A stretch of DNA of 7,668 nt from Alphaproteobacteria bacterium (GCA_021774355.1 JAJFJE010000105.1:1-7668); one strand, 5' to 3'. Numbered from the stretch's first letter, positions 1 to 6,118 are shown. Numbers and translations are program-made. Notes: generated by a model not told the origin, from the letters alone.

Positions 1-2
1 CC

Positions 3-422
3 CGGGGGCGCGGCGTATTCGGTGCCCTGGGTTTCCGGCGGACCCCGGAAGTGATCAACCGGCTCCGCGAGATCGCCGTCACCGTCTTCCTCGAGCCGCT
101 GCTCGACCGGCCGGCGGAACAGCTCAGCCACGGCCAGAAGCAATGGCTGGAGATCGGCATGCTGCTGATCCAGGACCCTGAACTGATGATGCTCGACGAG
201 CCGGTCGCCGGCATGAGTGTCGCGGAACGGGTCAAGACCGCGGAACTCCTGACCAAGGTCGCAGAAGGCCGCTCGGTGATCGTGATCGAGCACGACATGA
301 AGTTCGTCGCCTCGATCGCCCATCGGGTGACCGTGCTGCACCAGGGCAAGGTCCTGGCGGAAGGCCGCATGGCGGTCATCCAGGAAGATCCACGGGTCAA
401 GGAAGTCTATCTCGGCCATTGA
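3..422 (+). CDS. urtD: UrtD, ATP-binding subunit of urea/short-chain amide ABC transporter (5' partial)
   Basis: This is the C-terminal 139 residues of an ABC ATPase that powers uptake of urea or short amides from the cytoplasmic face of the inner membrane. The reading frame is open to the window edge, so the Walker A motif and Q-loop (about 110 residues) lie outside; an internal GTG at 51 is not taken as the start. Visible motifs, numbered from the edge: the variant ABC signature LSHGQ (41-45), typical of UrtD; Walker B LMMLDEP with D65 and catalytic E66; the PVAGM D-loop region; and the switch histidine H97 in VIVIEHD. The tail DPRVKEVYLGH also fits UrtD and LivG-like subunits. The gene ends 12 nt before urtE, indicating co-transcription. 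Because formamidase follows, the transporter could equally be named as the FmdE-type amide importer; substrate preference between urea and amides cannot be read from the ATPase. Confidence 0.9.
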   Translation, partial: RGRGVFGALGFRRTPEVINRLREIAVTVFLEPLLDRPAEQLSHGQKQWLEIGMLLIQDPELMMLDEPVAGMSVAERVKTAELLTKVAEGRSVIVIEHDMKFVASIAHRVTVLHQGKVLAEGRMAVIQEDPRVKEVYLGH

Positions 423-434
423 GGGGAGCGCACG

Positions 435-1124
435 ATGCTTGACATCAGCAATCTGTCTGCCGCCTACGGCCAGAGCACGGTGCTTCACGGCATCGACCTG
501 GCCGTCCAGCCCGGCGAAATCGTTGCCGTCGTCGGGCGCAACGGCATGGGCAAGTCGACCCTGATGAAGTCGCTGATCGGCGTCCTGCCGGTCGCCGGCG
601 GCTCGGTCACTCTCGACGGGCGCGAACTCTCCACCCTGGCCAGCCCGGCGCGGGTCAAGGCGGGGCTGGCCTATGTGCCCCAGGGGCGGGGCATTTTCGG
701 AACCATGACGGTCAAGGAAAACCTCGAAACCGGGATGATCGTGACCGGCCGCAAGGATGTGCCCGAAGAACTCTACGACATGTTTCCGGTGTTGAAGGAG
801 TTCGGCGCCCGGCGCGGCGGTAATCTGTCGGGCGGCCAGCAGCAGCAATTGGCGATTGCGCGGGCGCTGGCCAGCGACCCTGCAGTGCTCCTCCTCGACG
901 AGCCGACCGAAGGCATCCAGCCCTCGATCATCAAGGAAATGGCCCAGGTGCTCCGGCGCATCCGCGACCTGCGCAACCTGTGCATCATCGTCTGCGAGCA
1001 GGTGTTGAGCTTCGTGCTCGACGTCGCCGACCGCATTCTGGTGATCGAGAACGGCCGCATCGTCCATGACGCACCGCGCGCCGGCATCGACGAGGCGGCG
1101 ATCGCCCGCTTCCTCGCCGTCTAG
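435..1124 (+). CDS. urtE: UrtE, second ATP-binding subunit of urea/short-chain amide ABC transporter
   Basis: Complete 229-residue ABC ATPase, the usual size for UrtE/LivF, expected to pair with UrtD beneath the two permeases of the importer. Motifs in order: Walker A GRNGMGKST (34-42), Q-loop Q83 in YVPQGRGIF, signature LSGGQ (131-135), Walker B VLLLDEP with E156, then the EGIQPSII segment (159-166) characteristic of UrtE-type subunits. The switch position reads CEQ instead of the usual histidine, a normal feature of the LivF/UrtE branch rather than a defect. The ATG start is set by GGGGAG at 423-428, six bases upstream and directly after the urtD stop. The upstream permease and binding-protein genes (urtA-C) are presumably outside the window. 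As with UrtD, an amide-specific FmdF role is an alternative name given the formamidase downstream. Confidence 0.93.
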   Translation: MLDISNLSAAYGQSTVLHGIDLAVQPGEIVAVVGRNGMGKSTLMKSLIGVLPVAGGSVTLDGRELSTLASPARVKAGLAYVPQGRGIFGTMTVKENLETGMIVTGRKDVPEELYDMFPVLKEFGARRGGNLSGGQQQQLAIARALASDPAVLLLDEPTEGIQPSIIKEMAQVLRRIRDLRNLCIIVCEQVLSFVLDVADRILVIENGRIVHDAPRAGIDEAAIARFLAV

Positions 1125-1184
1125 GCCCATGCGCAGCGACGACAGGGCTCGCGCCATGGCTCTCCCGCACCGCAATGGCGCGCA

Positions 1185-1204
1185 GCGCCGCCGTCCGGCG
1201 GCGC
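1185..1204 (+). terminator. GC-rich hairpin 60 nt downstream of urtE (weak terminator candidate)
   Basis: Perfect 8-bp stem (1185-1192 with 1197-1204) closed by a GTCC tetraloop. No T-run follows, so it is not a canonical intrinsic terminator. It could slow polymerase or protect the 3' end of the urt message. In DNA this GC-rich, chance hairpins are common. Confidence 0.3.
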
Positions 1205-1283
1205 CTGGATCCATCCCGGATTGCGTCGTCGGCGTTGCCGGCGCGCAAGGACAGCCGCGGGCAGGCGCCTGCGCTGCACCACA

Positions 1284-1303
1284 CGGCGGCATCCCGGCCG
1301 CCG
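1284..1303 (+). other. Inverted repeat in the leader region of fmdA
   Basis: Seven-base arms CGGCGGC (1284-1290) and GCCGCCG (1297-1303) are separated by six bases and end 32 nt before the fmdA ribosome binding site. It might be an RNA hairpin in the fmdA leader. The 226-bp urtE-fmdA gap otherwise holds no credible gene. I see no strong sigma-70 or sigma-54 promoter in it; the best -10-like string is GATAAA at 1319-1324, without a matching -35. Confidence 0.25.
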
Positions 1304-1350
1304 GGCGTATCGTAACCTGATAAATCCCAGCGAAGAAGGAGACCAAATCC

Positions 1351-2580
1351 ATGACCGATACGCTGATCAGCGTCGATCTGACCGCGTCCCCCTATGAAAA
1401 CGACATGATCCACAATCGCTGGCACCCGGATGTGCCGATGGTGGTGTGGGTCAAGCAGGGCGACGATTTCATCATCGAGACCTATGACTGGACCGGCGGC
1501 TATATCAAGAACGACGACGACGCCTCGGACGTGCGCGATGTCGACCTTTCGACCGTGCATTTCCTGTCTGGGCCGATCGGGGTGGAGGGGGCCGAGCCAG
1601 GCGACCTGCTGGTCGTCGACCTGCTCGATGTCGGGGCCAAGCCCGACAGCCTGTGGGGCTTCAATGGGTTCTTCTCGAAGAAGAACGGCGGCGGCTTCCT
1701 GACCGAGCATTTTCCTTTGGCCCAGAAGTCGATCTGGGATCTCAAGGGCATGTTCGCAACGTCGCGCCACGTGCCCCATGTCTCCTATGCCGGACTGATC
1801 CATCCCGGGCTGATCGGCTGCCTGCCGGACCCCAAGCTGCTGGCGGCGTGGAACCAGCGCGAGGTCGATTTCATCGCGACCAACCCGACCCGGGTGCCGC
1901 CGCTGGCCAATCCGCCCTTCGCCCCCACCGCCCATATGGGCCGGCTGACCGGCGCCGCGCGGGACAAGGCCGCGGCCGAAGGCGCCCGCACAGTGCCGCC
2001 GCGGGAACATGGCGGCAATTGCGACATCAAGGATCTGTCGCGCGGCGCCAAAGTGTTCTTCCCGGTCTATGTACCGGGCGCGGGCCTGTCCATGGGCGAC
2101 CTGCATTTCAGCCAGGGCGACGGCGAGATCACCTTTTGCGGCGCCATCGAGATGGCCGGCTGGCTGCATATCAAGGTCAGCGTGATCAAGGACGGCATGG
2201 CCAAGTACGGCATCAAGAATCCGATCTTCCAGCCGTCTCCGATCACGCCCAATTACCGCGACTATCTGATCTTCGAGGGGATTTCGGTCGACGAGGCCGG
2301 GCAGCAGCACTATCTCGACGTCCATGTCGCGTACCGCCAGGCCTGCCTCAACGCCATCGAATATCTGAAGAAATTCGGCTATTCGGGGGCCCAGGCCTAT
2401 TCCATCCTGGGCACCGCGCCGTGCCAGGGTCATATCTCGGGCGTGGTCGACATTCCCAATGCCTGCGCCACCCTGTGGCTGCCGACCGAGATTTTCGAGT
2501 TCGATATCAAGCCGAATGCCGATGGCCCAGTGAAGTTCGTCGACGGCAGCATCGAGATGCCGCTGGCTCAGGATCTGTGA
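1351..2580 (+). CDS. fmdA: Formamidase (acetamidase/formamidase family)
   Basis: A 409-residue cytoplasmic amidohydrolase of the FmdA/AmdA family, which hydrolyses formamide to formate and ammonia (EC 3.5.1.49). The length matches the usual ~405-410. Family blocks seen: the PIGVEGAEPGDLLVVD segment near residues 75-90; REHGGNCD at 218-225, with E219, H220, N223 and D225 as likely metal or substrate ligands; LSMGDLHFSQGDGE at 246-259; and the C-terminal CQGHISGVVDIPNAC block, where C358 and H361 stand out, followed by the TEIFEFD motif. No signal peptide is present. The start is fixed by AAGGAG at 1336-1341, nine bases upstream of ATG. It lies downstream of urea/amide importer ATPases and 83 nt before fmdB, as in known formamidase clusters. 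The family also contains acetamidases and the Delftia gamma-lactamase, so other short amides are possible, but the neighbours favour formamide. Confidence 0.93.
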   Translation: MTDTLISVDLTASPYENDMIHNRWHPDVPMVVWVKQGDDFIIETYDWTGGYIKNDDDASDVRDVDLSTVHFLSGPIGVEGAEPGDLLVVDLLDVGAKPDSLWGFNGFFSKKNGGGFLTEHFPLAQKSIWDLKGMFATSRHVPHVSYAGLIHPGLIGCLPDPKLLAAWNQREVDFIATNPTRVPPLANPPFAPTAHMGRLTGAARDKAAAEGARTVPPREHGGNCDIKDLSRGAKVFFPVYVPGAGLSMGDLHFSQGDGEITFCGAIEMAGWLHIKVSVIKDGMAKYGIKNPIFQPSPITPNYRDYLIFEGISVDEAGQQHYLDVHVAYRQACLNAIEYLKKFGYSGAQAYSILGTAPCQGHISGVVDIPNACATLWLPTEIFEFDIKPNADGPVKFVDGSIEMPLAQDL

Positions 2581-2590
2581 GGCTACCCGT

Positions 2591-2609
2591 CCGGCCTCGC
2601 GAGGGCCGG
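2591..2609 (+). other. First of two overlapping hairpins between fmdA and fmdB
   Basis: A six-base stem, CCGGCC (2591-2596) with GGCCGG (2604-2609), starts 11 bases after the fmdA stop codon. Its right arm shares bases 2606-2609 with the left arm of the next hairpin, so the two cannot both form fully. No T-tract follows. Confidence 0.3.
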
Positions 2610-2639
2610 GGGCGGGTCATCCCACGGGCTCGCCCCCGG
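2606..2639 (+). other. Strong hairpin between fmdA and fmdB
   Basis: Perfect 9-bp arms CCGGGGGCG (2606-2614) and CGCCCCCGG (2631-2639) flank a 16-base loop, ending 11 bases before the fmdB ribosome binding site. The downstream sequence is TTCGTTCAGCC, not a T-run. It may act as an mRNA processing or stability element that sets FmdA above FmdB output, or as a weak terminator. Confidence 0.4.
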
Positions 2640-2663
2640 TTCGTTCAGCCAAGGAGTCCGATC

Positions 2664-3002
2664 ATGCCGCTTTACGATTATCTTTGTGGCGATTGCGGGC
2701 CGTTCGATGCCCTGCGCCCCATGGCCCTGTCGGCCGAGCCCGAGCCGTGTCCCGGCTGCGGCGCCTCGGCGCCAAGGGTCATCCTGACGGCGCCGGCGCT
2801 TGCCTGCGTCTCGGCCGGCCGCCGCAATGCCATCGAGACCAATGAAAAATCCCGCGAACGGCCGATGAACACCGGCGAATTCGCCGCCAAGCAGGCCCGC
2901 CACCGGGCTGGCTGCGCCTGCTGCAAGACCACCCCCCTGACCAAGCCCAAGTCAGCGGCCAAGAGCTTCGCCGGCAAGCGCCCCTGGATGATCAGCCACT
3001 AG
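2664..3002 (+). CDS. fmdB: FmdB-family zinc ribbon protein
   Basis: A 112-residue protein beginning MPLYDYLCGDCG, the hallmark FmdB N-terminus. C8/C11 and C29/C32 form two CxxC knuckles of a zinc ribbon. Beyond the ribbon comes a polar linker, then a second Cys-rich patch GCACCK (C84, C86, C87) and a basic tail ending RPWMISH, so this is the longer form of the family. FmdB has been described as a putative regulator of formamidase in methylotrophs; its molecular action is not settled. The start is supported by AAGGAG at 2651-2656, seven bases upstream. The reading frame stays open far upstream into fmdA, but that extension has no relatives I recognise and would bypass the ribosome binding site. 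It is probably translated from the fmdA message, with the hairpin pair between them. Confidence 0.9.
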   Translation: MPLYDYLCGDCGPFDALRPMALSAEPEPCPGCGASAPRVILTAPALACVSAGRRNAIETNEKSRERPMNTGEFAAKQARHRAGCACCKTTPLTKPKSAAKSFAGKRPWMISH

Positions 3003-3034
3003 CGCATCCGATGATGTGCGGGCATGGAACACGG

Positions 3035-3050
3035 GCCGGTCCATACCGGC
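3035..3050. terminator. Hairpin between convergent fmdB and GFA genes
   Basis: Perfect six-base arms GCCGGT (3035-3040) and ACCGGC (3045-3050) with loop CCAT sit in the 70-bp gap where the two genes converge. That is the right place for a shared bidirectional terminator. There is no T-tract on either side, so intrinsic activity is doubtful. Confidence 0.35.
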
Positions 3051-3072
3051 GCCGTGGCTCCGCGCGTGCCGG

Positions 3073-3465
3073 CTATGCCTCGAAGCGACCCGTGGCATCG
3101 CGATCGCGCTGGTACCGCCGGGCGAGCGGAAACGGCGGCAGCCAGGACTCGCGGCGGATGATCCAGTTTTCGTAGGTTGGCGTCAGCTGGTCCGGGGCAT
3201 CCAGGGATCCCAGGTTCACTTCGATTTCGTCTGCGGTGCGTGCGAAAATGGACGAGCCGCAGCGGGGACAGAAAAACCGCCCGGCGTAGTCGGCTGTTTC
3301 GCCGCTGATCGTCACCGCATCCTGGGGGAACACCGCCGAGGCGTGAAAAAGCGCCCCATGGTGCTTGCGGCAGTCGAGACAGTGGCAAAGGCCGACCCGG
3401 TAGGGGCGCCCCGCCGCCACAATTCGGACGCCGCCGCACAGGCAACCGCCCGTGAACCGGTCCAT
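3073..3465 (-). CDS. GFA-family (CENP-V/GFA fold) zinc-binding protein
   Basis: A 130-residue cytoplasmic protein with the full cysteine pattern of the GFA fold: C8 and C10 in GGCLCG, C27, C29 and C32 in LCHCLDCRK, and C66 and C69 in FFCPRCGSSIF. These bind two zinc ions in characterised relatives. The founding member was reported to speed the glutathione-formaldehyde reaction, but most homologues, including the many short ones like this, have no proven reaction. The start is decided by AGGAGG (complement of 3472-3477), six bases upstream. It converges with fmdB and is 193 bp from the nearest upstream gene on its strand, so it probably has its own promoter. A weak candidate is TTGTAA (complement of 3501-3506) with GATTAT (complement of 3480-3485), but the 15-base spacer is short. 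A link to formaldehyde in this cluster is only inferred. Confidence 0.88.
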   Translation of the reverse strand: MDRFTGGCLCGGVRIVAAGRPYRVGLCHCLDCRKHHGALFHASAVFPQDAVTISGETADYAGRFFCPRCGSSIFARTADEIEVNLGSLDAPDQLTPTYENWIIRRESWLPPFPLARRYQRDRDATGRFEA

Positions 3466-3658
3466 GCTGCGCCTCCTCGATAATCACGCGGTGGGACTGT
3501 TTACAACGAAGCCCCATCGGGCGTCCATGGCGGACACGGCGGCCTTATCGGCGACCGGCCTTGCGGTGTCGCGAGAACAACCCCGCGGCGGCGCACCCCG
3601 ACGTTTTGCGCACGCAACGGCCGGAGCTTTTCCGGAACCCATGACGATATGGCAGGTG

Positions 3659-4036
3659 TCACAGTATGGCGCCGGCCCCGGAGGCGGCCCAGGACGGGCA
3701 GTGGGGGCAGGATTCGCCCGCCGGATAGTCGATTCCGACCGCGTGCGGGCAGCCGACAATATCCTTGGTCACGACCACCGTGCGGACCTCATGGGCGCGC
3801 AGGAAGGTCACGACCTCGCCCAACACCGCCTGGTCCCGGCGGAGATCGCCGGTGGCGGCAAGCCATTGGCGCAGGGCCACCGGGTCCCGCTCGGGGGCGA
3901 GAAGGACGGCGACCGATACCTTGGTCGCCTGCCGGTTGTCGGGGCCGAAAAAGGCGACGGTCCCGATGGGCGCGCCGCGATAGCCCAGGCGGGATTTCTT
4001 GTCCAGCCATTTGGACGGTTGCGCGCCGATCGCCAT
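3659..4036 (-). CDS. Uncharacterised small protein with Cys/His metal-binding-like C-terminus
   Basis: A 125-residue soluble protein with no signal peptide or membrane segment. The N-terminal part is basic (KWLDKKSRLGYRG), followed by an APIGTVAFFGPDN segment and a predicted alpha/beta core containing a long helix (about 68-82) and the strand VRTVVVTKD. The C-terminal motif is GCPHAVGIDYPAGESCPHC (95-113), with C96, H98, C110, H112 and C113 placed like a small zinc-binding knuckle. I have an impression of similar hypothetical proteins in other alphaproteobacteria but cannot assign a function. The start is supported by GAGG (complement of 4043-4046), six bases upstream. It begins 24 nt after the PNPOx-like gene and is likely its operon partner. 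The opposite strand also carries long open frames, but they are Arg/Pro/Gly-rich shadows. Only the existence of the gene is well supported. Confidence 0.75.
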   Translation of the reverse strand: MAIGAQPSKWLDKKSRLGYRGAPIGTVAFFGPDNRQATKVSVAVLLAPERDPVALRQWLAATGDLRRDQAVLGEVVTFLRAHEVRTVVVTKDIVGCPHAVGIDYPAGESCPHCPSWAASGAGAIL

Positions 4037-4060
4037 GTCGTGCCTCAGACGGGGTGCCGT

Positions 4061-4633
4061 TCAGACGACGGTGTGATCGGCGGTTTCGTCGACCCCGGTG
4101 GGCAGGCCGTCCAGGCTGACCCGGTTCTTTTCCCGGCGATAGGCCGCCAGCCCGTCTTCGCCCTTGGTTTCGGCCCAGCGGACGAGGCCTGGCCGCTCGG
4201 CACGATAGTCCAGCAGGGGCACCCCATAGCCGCAGGACGTCTGCACCAGGTCGACCGCCAGGACGATGATCTGGCGTGCGCCAGGCGGCTCGACCCCGCC
4301 AAAGGCATCCGCCAGAAGGGTGCCATAGGCGCTGCCACCCCGCGGCAGAACCCTGCCCCGGCCATAGAGGCGCAGGATCATCGGGGGGCCATCGAAGGCG
4401 CAGAACATCAGGGTCAGCCGGCCGTCGGCACGGAGATGGGCCGCGGTCTCGTTGCCGCTGCCGGTCAGGTCGAGATAGGCGACCGTTCCGGCATCGAGCA
4501 CGCGCAGCGCATCGAGGCCTTTGGGCGACAGGTTGATATGTCCGTCCGCGGTTGCGGAAGCGGTGAAAAAGACCCGCTGGCTTTCGATGAATTGCCGCTG
4601 GGCCGGCGCGATGGAGGGATATTGCTTGGCCAC
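4061..4633 (-). CDS. Pyridoxamine 5'-phosphate oxidase-like (PNPOx-like) flavin-fold protein
   Basis: A 190-residue cytoplasmic protein of the split-barrel PNPOx-like superfamily, expected to bind FMN or a related flavin. Conserved blocks: FFTASATADGHINLSPKG (22-39), LTGSGNETAAHL (56-67), LTLMFCAFDGPP (73-84) with the following ILRLYGRGRV, and VQTSCGYGVPLLDY near 130-142. The family is widely annotated as pyridoxamine-phosphate oxidase, but this subgroup lacks demonstrated PdxH activity and should not be read as the vitamin B6 enzyme. The start codon is GTG, chosen because GGAG (complement of 4641-4644) lies seven bases upstream and the protein then begins with the usual MAKQYP-type N-terminus. 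It starts 16 nt after the TetR stop codon and 24 nt before the next gene, so all three are probably one transcript under TetR control. Substrate unknown. Confidence 0.87.
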   Translation of the reverse strand: MAKQYPSIAPAQRQFIESQRVFFTASATADGHINLSPKGLDALRVLDAGTVAYLDLTGSGNETAAHLRADGRLTLMFCAFDGPPMILRLYGRGRVLPRGGSAYGTLLADAFGGVEPPGARQIIVLAVDLVQTSCGYGVPLLDYRAERPGLVRWAETKGEDGLAAYRREKNRVSLDGLPTGVDETADHTVV

Positions 4634-4649
4634 GGATGCACTCCGAACG

Positions 4650-5330
4650 TTACTTGAGGGACGCCGCCGCCGGTAGCGGCGCGTCGGCGGTGTCGAGGGC
4701 CAGATAGGCGGCGATCATATCGTGCCAGACGGTCAGGCAATGCTTGACGTGCTGGGGCTCCCGCCGCCACAGGCCGCGGATGGCTGCGCCGCGCAGGATG
4801 CTGACCGTCAGCCACAGGATCTCGCTGGCCTTGTTTTCGGGGAAACCCAGCCGAAGCATCACCTGGCGCCATTCCTCCTCGACCGGCTGGCGGTAATTGC
4901 GCACCACCTGGATCGCCCGATCCCGAAACTCCGGGTCTTTGTCGGCGGCTAGCAGCATGTCCAGCCCGACCAGGAAATAGTCGCTGAAATAGAACGCGCT
5001 GGCATCCTTGATCAGCGCTTCGACCGGGTCCTCGGACTGGCGGACGGCCTTGGCGAGATTCATGCCATAGGCGAGCGACAGGTTGAAGACATGCTCCATG
5101 GCGGCGATGACCAGGTCGTTCTTGCTGGGAAAATGATGAACCTGGGCGCCGCGGGAAACGCCCGCCCGCTTGGCCACCTCGAGCGTGGTGAAGCCGTTGT
5201 AACCCCGGTCGCGCAGCACGTCGAAGGCCGCATCGAGGATGCGGCGCTTCATCTCGCTGCTCCGTTCCTCCTGGGTACGTTTGCGTTTTAACGGTAGTGC
5301 TTGATCCATGATCGGTCCGCCGCTTCCCAC
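4650..5330 (-). CDS. TetR/AcrR-family transcriptional regulator
   Basis: A one-domain-plus-ligand-pocket repressor type. Numbered from the chosen GTG start (226 residues), helix 1 is MKRRILDAAFDVL (27-39) and the helix-turn-helix is TTLEVAKRAGVSRGAQVHHF (48-67), a standard TetR_N signature. The remaining ~155 residues form a helical ligand-binding and dimerisation region. The start is decided by AGGAG (complement of 5337-5341), six bases before GTG at 5330. The frame also has an ATG at 5309 (residue 8 here) and an ATG at 5399, which would give a 249-residue product but lies only 8 bases from a perfect TATAAT. The downstream PNPOx-like gene starts 16 nt after the stop, so the regulator probably controls its own operon. 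The effector is unknown. Confidence 0.88.
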   Translation of the reverse strand: MGSGGPIMDQALPLKRKRTQEERSSEMKRRILDAAFDVLRDRGYNGFTTLEVAKRAGVSRGAQVHHFPSKNDLVIAAMEHVFNLSLAYGMNLAKAVRQSEDPVEALIKDASAFYFSDYFLVGLDMLLAADKDPEFRDRAIQVVRNYRQPVEEEWRQVMLRLGFPENKASEILWLTVSILRGAAIRGLWRREPQHVKHCLTVWHDMIAAYLALDTADAPLPAAASLK

Positions 5331-5407
5331 GACGCGCTCCTGTCTCGTGCCGTCCTGCCGCGGTACCTGGAACGCTTCGACCCTGGGTTGGCTCGTCATT
5401 TGCCGTA

Positions 5408-5442
5408 ATTATAGCGTCATACCGCGTGAGCGACCATGTCGA
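5408..5442 (-). promoter_or_regulatory. Candidate promoter of the TetR operon
   Basis: On the minus strand a consensus TATAAT lies at 5413-5408, an AT-rich island in a GC-rich region. Transcription would start near 5401, giving a leader of about 70 nt to the GTG start. A -35 of consensus quality at normal spacing is absent; TCGACA (complement of 5437-5442) matches 5 of 6 but is 23 bases away. The short palindrome CGAC-CAT-GTCG (5431-5441) covers the expected -35 position and could be part of an autoregulatory operator, though its arms are only four bases. Confidence 0.45.
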
Positions 5443-5564
5443 ATGATAACCCGGCCGGCCCCGCGCCATGGCGGCACAGTGGCCCGCCGGGCGAACCGGC
5501 CGGAAAAACAGGCCTTGGGAGCGCATTCCAGTGCGCGCCGTGCGGGGGCGGCGAAAACATCATT

Positions 5565-5609
5565 CGCCGGCCGTCGACGCCCGTCCCCGGTGGTTAATGG
5601 CGGCCGGCG
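5565..5609 (-). terminator. Possible terminator of the lipoprotein gene
   Basis: Nine-base arms CGCCGGCCG (5565-5573) and CGGCCGGCG (5601-5609) pair across a 27-base loop. The first arm in transcript order lies in the last codons of the lipoprotein gene, and the second is followed on the minus strand by AATGATGTTTTC, a weak T-run. The long loop makes it an imperfect intrinsic terminator. Confidence 0.3.
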
Positions 5610-6100
5610 GTGCGGTTGGACAGGGTGACCTGGCGAACCACGCCGCCCTGCAGGCGCAGGATCTGCATCAACCCGCCGCCATAGGTCACGTATTTGTGGC
5701 GCCAGACAACGTTCGTCATCACGGCATAGTCGCCGTCGTCGAGGCCGCCGAACTGGAACCGGCCTTGGCTGTCGCAGCGGGTCTGGCGCAGCGCGGTGGC
5801 GAAATCCGGGCCGTCGCCGGCCTTGCGGTAATCCGCTATCCGCAGATAGCCCGATTCGCCCGGACCGTAGAGTGCCTGGAGGCGTTGGCGGACGGCCGGC
5901 GTGGCCCGGTACAGGCCGACATAGGCGCCGGCGCAGGTCACCGTCGGCGCACCCTGCAGGGTCACCGAGGCGCTGCCGTCAATGGCGTTGCGGCCGCTTG
6001 CCACCGGATAGGCCTGGGGCGGGGCGGCACAAGCCGCAATGGCGGTGATCGCACAGGCCATCGCCGCCCACCGTGTCATCGTTCGATGCCAGCACCCCAT
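5594..6100 (-). CDS. Predicted lipoprotein with carboxypeptidase regulatory-like domain
   Basis: A 168-residue exported protein. The first 23 residues are a lipoprotein signal peptide with basic residues R6 and R10, a hydrophobic stretch, and the lipobox IAAC with C24 as the lipidated residue. The mature part contains TCAGAYVGLYRATP and, near residues 108-125, the segment CDSQGRFQFGGLDDGDYAV. That segment is the G-x-F-x-F...GxY pattern of carboxypeptidase regulatory-like / prealbumin-type beta-sandwich domains, which here would act as a binding or scaffold module rather than a peptidase. The start at 6100 is favoured by GGGAG on the minus strand, about six bases upstream; an ATG seven codons in has no such site. 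It is divergent from the imelysin gene across 199 bp. Function unknown; a role at the cell envelope is inferred from the lipobox. Confidence 0.75.
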   Translation of the reverse strand: MGCWHRTMTRWAAMACAITAIAACAAPPQAYPVASGRNAIDGSASVTLQGAPTVTCAGAYVGLYRATPAVRQRLQALYGPGESGYLRIADYRKAGDGPDFATALRQTRCDSQGRFQFGGLDDGDYAVMTNVVWRHKYVTYGGGLMQILRLQGGVVRQVTLSNRTAGRH

Positions 6101-6118
6101 CCCGGTCTCCCACGGCTT

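Noticed and set aside
1125..1350. Sigma-54 (nitrogen-control) promoter upstream of fmdA
   Set aside because: TGG...TTGC near 1206-1224 has the wrong spacing (14 instead of 10 bases between GG and GC), and no other match was found.
985..2433. 482-codon open frame on the minus strand covering fmdA
   Set aside because: It is antisense to a clear formamidase, has no ribosome binding site or recognisable domain, and is of the low-complexity type expected opposite GC-rich genes.
1653..2663. Long upstream extension of the fmdB reading frame through fmdA
   Set aside because: The extension overlaps fmdA in another frame with Arg-rich composition; fmdB has its own AAGGAG site and canonical N-terminus at 2664.
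3452..4657. 401-codon open frame on the plus strand
   Set aside because: It runs antisense across two well-supported minus-strand genes (the PNPOx-like gene and the Cys/His protein), is rich in Gly/Ala/Arg/Pro, and shows no family motifs.
4465..5526. 353-codon minus-strand open frame overlapping the TetR gene
   Set aside because: It is a shifted-frame shadow of the TetR and PNPOx-like genes without recognisable motifs.
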